A stretch of 64,000 bases of DNA. Source: an uncultured Ruminococcus sp. Its GTDB lineage: Bacteria; Bacillota; Clostridia; Oscillospirales; Acutalibacteraceae. The DNA lies in the NCBI GenBank assembly GCA_902778175.1, contig CACYWT010000019.1, forward strand, positions 17,394 through 81,393. The letters run 5' to 3'. The notes under the pieces are model-generated. The model was not told the origin of the DNA and made no database searches. It saw only the letters and a program-made list of their open reading frames with translations. Below, one piece after another: positions 25,585 through 33,764 of the stretch (within the stretch, counting starts at the first letter, position 1; each line of letters opens with the position of its first letter). The translations under genes and the position numbers were made by a program.

Positions 25585-26679
25585 TTACATAAGCAGTTCC
25601 GCAATGATCGCATTTGATACCATAAATCCTTTTTCGGTAAGAGAAATACCCTCCGGTGTAACTCTGACAAGTCCCGGAGCGATATATTTTCTTGCCCGTG
25701 CGCGGATTTTTTCCGGTATGCCTGTACCGAATACGTCAGAGTATCTTTCTTCCGTAAGTCCCTCGGAAAGCCGCAGTGCAAGCATGATAAATTCATCGCT
25801 GCTGCCGCCGTCACCGTCCGGTACTATCTCTCCGCGGAAGAATTTCTCCATATTCCCCGGAATATAATATCTTTTCCCGAGGTAAAACGAATGTGCCGAC
25901 GGTCCGAAGCCGAGATATTCCTCATCATGCCAGTATTTAAGATTATGGCGGCTTTCATATCCCTTACGGCAGAAATTCGATATTTCATAATGATCATAGC
26001 CGTTTTTCTTCAAAATATCGCAAAGATATTCATAAAGCTCCGCAGTTTCGTCCTCACCGGGCAGATCAAGGCTGTCCTTTTTACGGTAGAAAACAGTCCC
26101 CGGTTCTATCTTTAGTATGTAAGCGGAGATATGCGCTGCTCCCGAATCAATGCAGAATTGTACGCTGCGGCGCAGTTTTTCCTTTGTCTGTCCCGGCAGA
26201 GCTATCATCAGATCAAGTGAAATATTATCAAATACAGTTTTTGCGCCTTGAATAAAGCTTTTCGCCTGATCGCTGCGGTGTTTTCTTCCGAGGAAAGCAA
26301 GCTCGTCATCATTTGCCGATTGCAGTCCCACTGAAATGCGGTTCACTCCTGCGTCGGCAAGCCGGAAAAAGTCGGTATCTGCGGCAGACGGATTAAGCTC
26401 TGCCGTAATCTCGCAGCCGGGGGCAAAGCCGAAGCGTTCATCTGCGGCGGAAACGATGCTTTTTATTCTTTCTGTGCCGATTAGTCCCGGTGTACCTCCG
26501 CCGAAATAAAGGGTATCAGCCATAAGTTTTTCCGTAGAAGAAAAAGTTTTCAGACTGCATCGCACCGCCTCGGTATAACGGTCAAGCTCCTCTTCTCCTG
26601 CAGGGTGGGAATAGAAATCGCAGTAAGGGCATTTTGAGCTGCAGAACGGCACATGGATATATACGCCTATATTTTTCAT
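25585..26679 (-). CDS. hemW: Radical SAM heme chaperone HemW
   Basis: 364 residues. The [4Fe-4S]/SAM motif is CSSKCPYCDF (about residues 13-22), preceded by GVYIHVPF, and GGGTPGLI follows at about 62. The C-terminal HemN domain is present (LGFGPSAHSFYLGKRYYIPG). The motif CxxxCxxC followed by Asp-Phe without the HemN-specific extra cysteine fits HemW, the heme-transfer chaperone, rather than coproporphyrinogen dehydrogenase. The start overlaps the stop of the preceding membrane-protein gene (ATGA). Confidence 0.94.
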   Translation of the reverse strand: MKNIGVYIHVPFCSSKCPYCDFYSHPAGEEELDRYTEAVRCSLKTFSSTEKLMADTLYFGGGTPGLIGTERIKSIVSAADERFGFAPGCEITAELNPSAADTDFFRLADAGVNRISVGLQSANDDELAFLGRKHRSDQAKSFIQGAKTVFDNISLDLMIALPGQTKEKLRRSVQFCIDSGAAHISAYILKIEPGTVFYRKKDSLDLPGEDETAELYEYLCDILKKNGYDHYEISNFCRKGYESRHNLKYWHDEEYLGFGPSAHSFYLGKRYYIPGNMEKFFRGEIVPDGDGGSSDEFIMLALRLSEGLTEERYSDVFGTGIPEKIRARARKYIAPGLVRVTPEGISLTEKGFMVSNAIIAELLM

Positions 26680-27026
26680 TTTTCTGAATTCTTATGAAGT
26701 ATCATAAGCACCTCGGTAAACATTGTTATCAGGCAGATCGCAAAAAGACCGAGATCGGTATATTTATAGACCTCGAACGCCGCCGCAAGGTCATCATATG
26801 TCGGGCTGGAATGAGTGATAGCAAAGCACACAAAGCCGTTAAGCGAATCCGATACCGATACATTGGCTATTGCGCTGTCGATAAGGTAAGTTGTAATAAC
26901 GAAGAAGATCAGCAGGCATATAAACACGCTTGCCACTATCGGGAAAGGCGGTTTATTCAGAAAAGCTATCACCAGTGCCGAAAGCACAAGTGCAAGCGAA
27001 ACGATTATTATTATCGGGTTGACCAT
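26676..27026 (-). CDS. Small three-helix membrane protein of unknown function
   Basis: 116 residues. There are two N-terminal membrane helices (about residues 3-25 and 29-52) and a third near the C-terminus (about 91-112), with a roughly 35-residue extracytoplasmic loop between. No family recognised. It is tightly coupled: it begins 4 nt after the Nudix gene and overlaps hemW by 4 nt, so it is certainly translated, although its role is open. Confidence 0.8.
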   Translation of the reverse strand: MVNPIIIIVSLALVLSALVIAFLNKPPFPIVASVFICLLIFFVITTYLIDSAIANVSVSDSLNGFVCFAITHSSPTYDDLAAAFEVYKYTDLGLFAICLITMFTEVLMILHKNSEK

Positions 27027-27030
27027 ATCA

Positions 27031-27579
27031 TCACTGTCCGTTCAGTTTTCTGACTATAGCCGCTGTTTTAAGGATAGCGACCTGAGTTTTTGAATCCGGG
27101 ATTTCGTTATTCATCACCATTTCCTCTGCCTTTTCGAGAGGAATACGTTCGACGCTGACGAATTCATCTTCATCGAGCTGTTGTTTTTCAAAGTGGTCTA
27201 TCTTGCAGAAATAAAGGTGGATTATTTCTCCGCAGTAGCCCGGGCTGGGATAGAGCTTTCCGAGAGTCATATATTCCCGTCCTATCGCGCCGGTCTCCTC
27301 AAGCAGCTCACGCTTGCCGTTTTCGAGAGGATTCTGTCCTTTTTCGAGCTTACCTGCTGGCAGCTCCAGCGTTACTTCCTTATAGGGATATCTGAACTGT
27401 CTTACGAACAGCAATTCATTTTCGGGTGTAAGAGCTGCAACGCAGACTCCGCCCGGATGGGCGACTATCTCGCGCATAGCCGTTTCGCCGTTTTCCAGCT
27501 CCACCTTATCATGCATCACATGAATAACCTTTCCCTCAAAAATACTTTTCGACTCCAATGTCTTTTCAAACAACTTCAT
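27031..27579 (-). CDS. Nudix hydrolase, ADP-ribose pyrophosphatase type
   Basis: 182 residues from the ATG at 27579, chosen because GGAGG is 5-6 nt upstream; the frame open further upstream belongs to a GC-rich repeat. The domain has GGVCVAALTPENELLFVRQFRYP, ELPAGKLEKG and the Nudix box ending RELLEETGA. The first Glu of the consensus GX5E is Gln here (GKLEKGQ). Overall layout matches the ADPRase/NudF group, which hydrolyses ADP-ribose to AMP and ribose 5-phosphate. It heads the minus-strand run that continues through hemW. Confidence 0.92.
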   Translation of the reverse strand: MKLFEKTLESKSIFEGKVIHVMHDKVELENGETAMREIVAHPGGVCVAALTPENELLFVRQFRYPYKEVTLELPAGKLEKGQNPLENGKRELLEETGAIGREYMTLGKLYPSPGYCGEIIHLYFCKIDHFEKQQLDEDEFVSVERIPLEKAEEMVMNNEIPDSKTQVAILKTAAIVRKLNGQ

Positions 27580-27595
27580 ATTATCCTCCTTCTCC

Positions 27596-27663
27596 CGGGC
27601 TGCCGCCCGAACCCGCTTCCCGGGCTGCCGCCCGGACCCTCGGCAGGGCGGTCGACCGCCCTG
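27596..27663. repeat. Triple GC-rich hairpin element, copy 1
   Basis: Three consecutive perfect stem-loops in 68 bp: CGGGC-tgcc-GCCCG (27596-27609), CCGGGC-tgcc-GCCCGG (27620-27635) and CAGGGCGG-tcga-CCGCCCTG (27644-27663). They are separated by AACCC- and ACCCT-type linkers and followed by CACCC and a T-run on the plus strand. The same plan with changed but complementary stem bases occurs at 44711-44778. It lies directly upstream of the Nudix ribosome-binding site. Confidence 0.8.
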
Positions 27664-27852
27664 CACCCGCTTTTTTTTCCGTCCGCTGATTCTTTCGGAA
27701 ATCTGATTTTTCCTTCTATCTATAATTTTTACCTTATATAATTTTTCCTTATATAACTATACTTACATTTCTTATCCTTACATTTCCTATCCCTGTGTAC
27801 CTTATATTATATAACACTGAATATGAATTGTAAATAAGAAATAATACTTGCC
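27664..27852. other. AT-rich intergenic segment with CTTATAT/CTTAC-type short repeats
   Basis: After the hairpin element, about 190 nt contain loosely repeated units such as ACCTTATATAA, CCTTATATAA, TTACATTTCTTATCC and TTACATTTCC (27730-27800). A related but more regular ACCTTAT repeat follows the other hairpin element copy (44891-45115). No gene is seen. Confidence 0.5.
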
Positions 27853-28032
27853 TTAAGGCAATACCGCACAAAGATAGTGCCGCAGATGCGCCGCCAATTT
27901 TTTCGTCAGAATGTGCAAAACGAGCGCAGTTAACCTGACGGTTATCAAACGAGTTTTGTGCAGAATGACGGAAAAAGAGCAAGCAGATGTGGTGCTAAGC
28001 CGTAAGGCGTTCTTTGTGCGGTGTTGCCTTAA
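27853..28032. repeat. Full-length MITE-like repeat, copy 2
   Basis: A 180-bp copy of the element at 20420-20595 with the same TTAAGG...CCTTAA ends and internal inverted repeat. It differs by about six substitutions and an extra AAGC near 27981. It is flanked by AT-rich sequence and lies between a Nudix gene and the terminator of the sortase operon. No coding capacity. Confidence 0.88.
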
Positions 28033-28084
28033 TACAAACTGACATACATATTAATTACGACAACAGCAAAATTATAAATAGAAA

Positions 28085-28123
28085 AAGCACTTCCATTCAG
28101 CATTTCAGCTGTCGGAAGTGCTT
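28085..28123 (-). terminator. Terminator of the sortase operon
   Basis: A 10-bp perfect stem (AAGCACTTCC with GGAAGTGCTT) over a 19-nt loop, followed on the minus strand by TTTCTATTT. It starts 12 nt after the stop of the His-rich membrane protein gene. Confidence 0.85.
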
Positions 28124-28134
28124 ATAACGCAGAT

Positions 28135-29211
28135 TTATTTTCCGCGCGCTTTTTTGTATTTGATCATGAATACCGCAAATGACATTGCTGCAAAAAAAGC
28201 AAGTATTCCTACATAGATCCAGAAATGATTTATCGCAGATGTTGTATAATTGACAAATAAACTGTAAAGTGATCTGTCACCAAGATTTATCTTGGGAATG
28301 ATGCCCGAGATCAATACGACAGACGGTAATACCGCCACAGTAAGGCAGGCTCCCGTGAATCCGTAACAAAGATAACGGAAACGGCGGTGCGTGTATTCAT
28401 TCGTGAAAATGATTATTGCGGCAATAACCAGCGCAAACACGCCCAGTCCTATCTCTGCGATCCTCAGCGGAGTATTCAGCTTATTTATGTAATTTCCGAT
28501 AACCGAGAAAAACGGTATCGAGATCATGTTTACATATATCTTTGACATATGATCCACAAGGTAACTGATACTCGATTCGCTTGCCTTGCTCCTGTCAATA
28601 TCATTATCTTCTATGTATTTGTCAATGGCTGCAAGAAGATCCTGCTTGAATTTCATTGTATCAACAAGCGTCTTTCCGCCTGAATAGAACGAGGAAATAT
28701 AATCCCTCTCTATTTCAAGAATATCCATGCTGCCTACAAAACTATCTATGAATTCATCGCTTAATCCGCTCGCGTGTCCGACGTTCTTGAATTTTTCCTT
28801 CATTTCGTCCTTGACCATATCATAATAGCCTGTATCAGCCATACTGTTCAACATGAAATCCTTTGAAAATACAGTGAATCTCAGCGTAAGACATATTGAC
28901 AGCAGGAAAAGCGAAAACGCCAGCATAAATGAAAGGAATATATATACTGCGGATCTTATCTTTGATCCTTTTTTACGTTTATGTCTGTGCTTATGCGTAT
29001 GCTCATGTCCATGCTCATGTTCATGCTCATGACTGTTTCCGTGATTAAACACTAATTCCTGTCCTTCTTCGGATATAGGCTTCTTCTCATGTTTATGCTC
29101 ATGCTCATGCTCATTTTCTTCTGTAAAGTTTTTCATATGCCCTAAATCGAGCTCCTGACCTTCTTCAAGCATGGGTTTGTGCATATGTTTATGTTCATGT
29201 TTATCTGACAT
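28135..29211 (-). CDS. Membrane protein with a His-rich N-terminal region
   Basis: 358 residues, family not recognised. Residues 1-80 are cytoplasmic and made of His/Glu/Lys repeats (HEHEHEHGHEHTHKHRHK; two imperfect units sharing EEGQEL), like metal-binding segments of zinc or nickel transporters and chaperones. One membrane helix (about 88-110) is followed by an extracytoplasmic domain of about 120 residues, then three more helices (about 245-265, 278-300 and 325-348). It lies 13 nt after a sortase gene whose probable substrate comes first in the operon. A role in metal sensing, or in helping the sortase system, is only inference from position. Confidence 0.75.
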   Translation of the reverse strand: MSDKHEHKHMHKPMLEEGQELDLGHMKNFTEENEHEHEHKHEKKPISEEGQELVFNHGNSHEHEHEHGHEHTHKHRHKRKKGSKIRSAVYIFLSFMLAFSLFLLSICLTLRFTVFSKDFMLNSMADTGYYDMVKDEMKEKFKNVGHASGLSDEFIDSFVGSMDILEIERDYISSFYSGGKTLVDTMKFKQDLLAAIDKYIEDNDIDRSKASESSISYLVDHMSKIYVNMISIPFFSVIGNYINKLNTPLRIAEIGLGVFALVIAAIIIFTNEYTHRRFRYLCYGFTGACLTVAVLPSVVLISGIIPKINLGDRSLYSLFVNYTTSAINHFWIYVGILAFFAAMSFAVFMIKYKKARGK

Positions 29212-29224
29212 ACCAACACCTCAC

Positions 29225-29926
29225 TCAGCTGTTTTTATCCAGAACGGGTCCCGAAACAAACTTTGCATATACAAAGCACCTGTCAGGCGTAAGACCAAGC
29301 TCGTCAAAGGGATAGCAGGTATACATTATAAGATTTTCATAGTTCGCCGTCAGATCATATGCCTTTCTGTCATTATGATCCCTGACCTGAACATCTGTTA
29401 TCTCATAGGTATAGTTGCCGTAACTGGTACGAAGCTTTACCTTCTGACCCTTTTTCGCATATTTCAGTCCGTTAAAGAAGGTATTGTTATGACCGGCAAC
29501 GAGAATAGTTCTTCCGTAGCCGGGGATAAAACTTCCCGAGTATATCCCCACACCGTTATTTAACTGTACATTGCCGTCACCGAAAAACAGTCTGTCATTG
29601 ATCTGACAATCATCAATTATCAGCTCCCCGAACTGTTCGCCGTAATACGGGTAATGAACAGATGACATGGGAACGGTTTTCTGGTTTTCAGGATCCGAAC
29701 CGCTTTCCTCCTCGTCCTCAGGAACAGGCACAAAAACATTTTTGAAATCCGTTGAAAATGTTTTATCGCCGTCCGAGAAAAAGAGTGTGGACATAGAAAC
29801 GAAGCCCGATATCGGCGGATATACGATCAGCGTACAAATACCCAGAATAAGTACACAAAAGATAATGGGAAGAATTATAAAATTCTTCCCATTTATCGAA
29901 CGATGTGAAGAGTGATGCTTACGCAT
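29225..29926 (-). CDS. Sortase (class D-like)
   Basis: 233 residues. It has one N-terminal membrane anchor (about residues 15-38) and a C-terminal sortase barrel. The catalytic residues are visible: His in LVAGHNNTFF, Cys in LIMYTCYPF and Arg in LTPDRCFVYAKF. The family residue order His-Cys-Arg is intact. The enzyme would cleave a sorting signal and attach the protein to peptidoglycan or a lipid. The class is uncertain; YTCYPF resembles class D or E rather than A. It overlaps the preceding surface-protein gene by 8 nt, so that protein is its likely dedicated substrate. Confidence 0.88.
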   Translation of the reverse strand: MRKHHSSHRSINGKNFIILPIIFCVLILGICTLIVYPPISGFVSMSTLFFSDGDKTFSTDFKNVFVPVPEDEEESGSDPENQKTVPMSSVHYPYYGEQFGELIIDDCQINDRLFFGDGNVQLNNGVGIYSGSFIPGYGRTILVAGHNNTFFNGLKYAKKGQKVKLRTSYGNYTYEITDVQVRDHNDRKAYDLTANYENLIMYTCYPFDELGLTPDRCFVYAKFVSGPVLDKNS

Positions 29927-30542
29927 CAGCAGACTCCTTCTTAGAAGTCTTCATGAGATAGATGCCTGCAGCAGCAACCATCAGAACGCCTACACCTGCA
30001 ACTGCTGTTACAGAAGGAACATCAAAACCTGTGGTCTTGATCGGGTTGTTGTCAACATGAGCCTTGTTGTCGCTCGGCTTTTTACCACTGTCGGGCTCAG
30101 TATCGCTCTTCTTAACAATAGCGATATCAGCGGGAAGAGTTGCAGAGTCGGTTCTTGAAATATTAACCTCAGCACCAGCAGCTGCAGCTGCATCCTTTAC
30201 AAGAGCTGCGAGCTGATTGAACTCAGCGTCAGACATCTCGGAAATGTGTGCAACGCCTGTGCTCTCGATATAATCCTTGGTCTCTTCAACCTTAGCGATT
30301 ACACTGTCGGCCTCAGCAGCAGTAAGGTCTACATCATCCTGAAGGAGATAGTTCTCAGCCTGATTCTTGTATGAATCCGGAAGAGCCTTTTCTACGCCAG
30401 CCATTGTAACTGTTGTGTTCAGCTCGTCCATAACGCGCTGCTCGTCTGCATTAAGACCTGCAGCAGAAGCTACGGTAACTGCTGAAGCTGCAACAACTGC
30501 AGTAAGCATAGCCGCAGAAAGAACCTTGAGTACTTTTTTCAT
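29919..30542 (-). CDS. Secreted surface protein with sorting-type C-terminus, probable sortase substrate
   Basis: 207 residues. A Sec signal peptide (about 1-27, ending ASA) leads to an acidic helical domain (about 28-125, from LNADEQRVMDEL) and a Lys/Asp/Pro-rich linker. The C-terminus has NPIKTTG, a hydrophobic helix (VTAVAGVGVLMVAAAGIYLM) and a positively charged tail, the plan of a cell-wall sorting signal, though LPxTG is replaced by a NPxxTG-like motif. I recall similar acidic domains encoded beside class D sortases in Firmicutes. Overlap with the sortase gene supports a one-enzyme, one-substrate unit. Confidence 0.8.
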   Translation of the reverse strand: MKKVLKVLSAAMLTAVVAASAVTVASAAGLNADEQRVMDELNTTVTMAGVEKALPDSYKNQAENYLLQDDVDLTAAEADSVIAKVEETKDYIESTGVAHISEMSDAEFNQLAALVKDAAAAAGAEVNISRTDSATLPADIAIVKKSDTEPDSGKKPSDNKAHVDNNPIKTTGFDVPSVTAVAGVGVLMVAAAGIYLMKTSKKESADA

Positions 30543-30809
30543 GGGTATTACTTCCTTTCTATATTATGAATTGGATATATCACAAACCATAATATAAAGC
30601 TTTATCACAGTTTATTGTCTTTACGACAACCGATCGTACTGAAAATCAATACAACCAGATATCCAATCTGCTACAATTATAATATTTTCTTTACAATTTG
30701 TCAATCACCAATTTTTTACAATTATTATTTTGGTGTAATTGATTGCAAAATGTCTAATAACTATAAGATTATTTGTATAAATCTTACAATCAAGTAACTC
30801 TCGTTATTA
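30543..30809. other. AT-rich upstream region of the sortase operon
   Basis: This is part of a gene-free stretch of 680 nt (30543-31223). The first 270 nt are very AT-rich and should hold the promoter of the surface-protein gene; no consensus pair was clear enough to assign. The stretch continues with the palindrome at 30810-30836 and the hairpin chain at 30905-31070. Confidence 0.4.
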
Positions 30810-30836
30810 AGTAATATTCTTTTAAAGAATATTACT
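30810..30836. repeat. Perfect 12-bp AT-rich palindrome
   Basis: AGTAATATTCTT-tta-AAGAATATTACT. It is a perfect inverted repeat with a 3-nt centre; it could be an operator or the edge of an inserted element. It lies 70 nt to the left of the hairpin chain. Confidence 0.6.
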
Positions 30837-30904
30837 ATGCATATAGTTTCATTTAAACATATATATCATACATCGTTTTTAAGCGCAGGAAAGAATCTCA
30901 CCAG

Positions 30905-31070
30905 TTTAAAAGCTTTGCTTTCAACAAGCAAAGGCAAGCCGTAAGCTTGCTGTCGTTCAGTGGGAGATTTTTACTCCCACTGAACGGATATATGGCACCC
31001 GCCGCCTTAGAGGGTGCGGGTGTCCAGTGGACACCTCTGAAAGGCAGGCGAGACTCGGGGGACATACTTT
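30905..31070. ncRNA. Chain of five hairpins: candidate structured RNA or transposon-end relic
   Basis: A GC-rich island in AT-rich surroundings with no gene. The stems are CTTTGCTT/AAGCAAAG (30913-30933), GCAAGC/GCTTGC (30934-30950), a 13-bp perfect stem CGTTCAGTGGGAG with its complement (30954-30986), CACCCGC/GCGGGTG (30996-31022) and GGTGTCC/GGACACC (31019-31035). The last two overlap and exclude each other. The segment 31012-31054 is related to the hairpin repeat at 63002-63068. Candidates are a small RNA, a palindromic mobile repeat, or the end of a decayed IS200/IS605-type element. Confidence 0.5.
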
Positions 31071-31223
31071 GCGGTTATAAAGTGTAAAAATCAGTACTTT
31101 TTAAAAAATACTATTTTATATGACATTCTTTTGTGTTATAATCTTATCAGATAATTTTTTAATATCAACATACAATAATATTATGTATTATAATGTAGGG
31201 ATTTGAGATCAAGGGTGAACTTT

Positions 31224-31700
31224 ATGGCAAAAGAAACCAAAACCAACGCTATGCGCAGGCTTGACAGCCTGAAAATAGAGTACAAAAAGCATTATTATAC
31301 CGACAGCGGCGCAGTTTCCGGCATAGATACCGCAAAGGCTCTCGGTGAGGATCCGGCGCAGGTATTCAAAACGCTTGTCACCACCGGCAAAAGCGGAGAA
31401 CACTATGTTTTTATGGTTCCCGTTGCAGAGGAGCTGGATCTGAAAAAAGCTGCCGCGGCAGTCGGTGAAAAATCAATAGAAATGCTGAAGGCAAAGGATC
31501 TGCTCGGGCTGACCGGATATGTCCACGGCGGCTGTTCTCCTATAGGAATGAAAAAATTCTTCCGCACAACAATACATTCCTCTGCCGCAGAATGTGATAC
31601 CATTTTCTGCAGCGGCGGCAGGATAGGCTTTCAGATCGAGCTGACGACAAATTCTCTGGCAAAAGCCATTACTTTTGAATTCAAAGAAATAATTAAATAA
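31224..31700 (+). CDS. ybaK: Cys-tRNA(Pro) deacylase, YbaK/EbsC family
   Basis: 158 residues from the ATG at 31224, chosen for AAGGGTG upstream; the frame can be read from a TTG at 31203 without a site. The YbaK fold is shown by KTNAMRRLDSLKIEYKKHYY at the N-terminus, DPAQVFKTLVTTG, the catalytic-region Lys, GYVHGGCSPIGMKK and ELTTNSLAKA at the end. The enzyme hydrolyses Cys-tRNA(Pro) made by mischarging. It is 16 nt upstream of the MoxR gene on the same strand. Confidence 0.95.
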   Translation: MAKETKTNAMRRLDSLKIEYKKHYYTDSGAVSGIDTAKALGEDPAQVFKTLVTTGKSGEHYVFMVPVAEELDLKKAAAAVGEKSIEMLKAKDLLGLTGYVHGGCSPIGMKKFFRTTIHSSAAECDTIFCSGGRIGFQIELTTNSLAKAITFEFKEIIK

Positions 31701-31716
31701 AAGGAGCTGACGTAAT

Positions 31717-32667
31717 ATGCTGGAGCATCTGGAAAAGGCTCATGCAGTCCTTACCGAAGTCAACAAAGCCGTTCTCGGCAAACAAACCGAAATATTCGAG
31801 ATAATGACCGCCTTCCTTGCGAACGGACACGTTCTGCTTGAAGATATCCCCGGAGTAGGCAAAACTACGCTTGCCGTCGCTTTTTCGACCGCGATGGGAA
31901 TGGAATGTAACAGAGTGCAGTTCACTCCCGATGTAATGCCGTCTGATCTGACCGGCTTTTCCGTATACCGCAGGGACAAGGATAAATTCGTATATCAGCC
32001 CGGCAGCGTATTCTGTAACCTTCTGCTTGCGGACGAGATAAACCGTACTTCTCCGAAAACCCAGTCGGCGCTTCTGGAGGTAATGGAGGAAAGAAAGGTT
32101 TCCGTAGAGGGCGAAACACGTCCCGTACCCTCTCCCTTCCTTGTAATAGCGACTCAGAATCCGTCCGGCACAAGCGGTACACAATTCCTGCCCGAAGCCC
32201 AGATAGACCGATTCATGATAAATCTTTCCCTCGGCTATCCCGATCCCGAAAGCGAACTGGAGATCGCGCGTTCCACGGGCGCACAGTCAAGGACATCTCT
32301 TGTATCGCCTGTACTCAGCACGGATATCCTTCTGGAAATGCAGAACGATATACATAATATATTTATAAATGATAATGTATACAAATATATAATCAATCTG
32401 ATAAGCGCAACAAGAAATCATCCTTATATAGAGCGCGGAGCAAGTCCGCGCGCAACTATCGCCCTTGTACGCATGGCGAAGGCGTCCGCTTGGCTGCGCG
32501 GAAGAAAATTCGTTGTTCCGGCAGACGTACAGTTCCAGCTGCCCTATGTACTTTCACACAGAATAACGGCTAATTCCTCGGCAAAGCTCGGAAGCATTGC
32601 AAAAAACGATATAATCAAAAGCGTCGTCCAGACAGTTCCCCTGCCTTATATGGGAGATAAACAATGA
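31717..32667 (+). CDS. MoxR-family AAA+ ATPase
   Basis: 316 residues. Walker A is EDIPGVGKTT (about residues 38-47), Walker B LLADEINRTSPKTQSALLEVM (about 104-124), sensor 1 in LVIATQNPSGTSGT, then the arginine-finger and lid regions. MoxR ATPases act as chaperones for partners, often with DUF58 and transglutaminase proteins encoded alongside, as here. The gene overlaps the DUF58 gene by 4 nt (ATGA). AAGGAG is 9 nt upstream of the ATG. Confidence 0.95.
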   Translation: MLEHLEKAHAVLTEVNKAVLGKQTEIFEIMTAFLANGHVLLEDIPGVGKTTLAVAFSTAMGMECNRVQFTPDVMPSDLTGFSVYRRDKDKFVYQPGSVFCNLLLADEINRTSPKTQSALLEVMEERKVSVEGETRPVPSPFLVIATQNPSGTSGTQFLPEAQIDRFMINLSLGYPDPESELEIARSTGAQSRTSLVSPVLSTDILLEMQNDIHNIFINDNVYKYIINLISATRNHPYIERGASPRATIALVRMAKASAWLRGRKFVVPADVQFQLPYVLSHRITANSSAKLGSIAKNDIIKSVVQTVPLPYMGDKQ

Positions 32668-33743
32668 AAAAACTTCTGTTTCTGATCGTCCTTGCGGCAG
32701 CGCTGTATGTCGGCGGTATGAACGACCGCACTCCGGTCATCGTATGCGTCATATGTCTGCTTATAGTTTTCCTGATATCCCTGATATTCTCAAGGGTAAT
32801 GAAACGCTTCATCAGCGCGGAGCTGCCGCATCCGACCGCTACGGTATACAAAAATACCGAATCCCCGATGACGATACGCATACATAATAAAAGCCGCGTA
32901 CCGGTCAGCCGCACAGCAATAACGGTCAGTATGAAATATAAAGGCAGCAAAACTGAATCGAAAAAGAAATACCGCTCTCCGGCTCCGGGAGGAAGCTGCG
33001 AATCGGAAATATATTTTACTGCGCCCTACTGCGGCATAATAAATGCGGAAATAAAAAGGATAAGGGTTTATGATTATCTTTATTTTTTTTCCTGCTCAAA
33101 AAAGCAAAGCAGCAAAAACGAGATCTTTGTCCTGCCAAAGCCTAAAAAGCTCAGGATCATTCTGCCGGAATTCGGAGCGTATACTGCTAACTCAATAACG
33201 GAATCCTCCTCGGACAAAAGCGGCGAGGATCACAGCGAGATCCGTCTTGTGCGCGAATACCGCGACGGCGACCTGACAAAACATATCCACCGCAATTACA
33301 GCGCAAGGACAGAAAAGCTCTGGATCAAGGAATACAATAAGGAAAACGACCACATTTTTGATTTCACAGCGGATACGTCAGGCACGGTGCTGACCGTCGA
33401 GTTGCTTGACGCAATGATCGAGATACTCTTCTCCGCGGCAGGCACGATCATAGAAAATAACGCTATAATAAAGCTCAACTGGTATGACAAAAACACAAAA
33501 GCCATTCGCAGCTTTTTCGTAAGGAATACCGCTCAGCTCAGCGAGGCTGCCGCTTTGATATACAGATCAGACCTTTCCTGCACAAAAGATGAATTTTCGG
33601 GCGCAGCGGCAGGTCTTTCCGAAAAAGGAATGACGGTCAATGCCCGATTGGAATGGTATTTCCTTGACCGTCATATCTTTACATTCAACCCCGGAAACGT
33701 AGAAAACGAACTGCTCGGAAACGTCTTTGATCTGAGGAGGTGA
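32664..33743 (+). CDS. DUF58 domain-containing membrane protein
   Basis: 359 residues. Two short N-terminal membrane segments (about residues 4-18 and 22-42) are followed by a beta-rich region (about 55-135) and the DUF58 domain with its signature RLVREYRDGDLTKHIHRNYS and the following WIKEY (about 193-225). A von Willebrand-like fold follows. The family is found with MoxR ATPases and transglutaminase-like proteins and has no proven activity. The stop (TGA, 33741-33743) lies at the ribosome-binding site of the next gene. Confidence 0.93.
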   Translation: MKKLLFLIVLAAALYVGGMNDRTPVIVCVICLLIVFLISLIFSRVMKRFISAELPHPTATVYKNTESPMTIRIHNKSRVPVSRTAITVSMKYKGSKTESKKKYRSPAPGGSCESEIYFTAPYCGIINAEIKRIRVYDYLYFFSCSKKQSSKNEIFVLPKPKKLRIILPEFGAYTANSITESSSDKSGEDHSEIRLVREYRDGDLTKHIHRNYSARTEKLWIKEYNKENDHIFDFTADTSGTVLTVELLDAMIEILFSAAGTIIENNAIIKLNWYDKNTKAIRSFFVRNTAQLSEAAALIYRSDLSCTKDEFSGAAAGLSEKGMTVNARLEWYFLDRHIFTFNPGNVENELLGNVFDLRR

Positions 33744-33764
33744 GCTGTCATAAAAAAAATAAAA

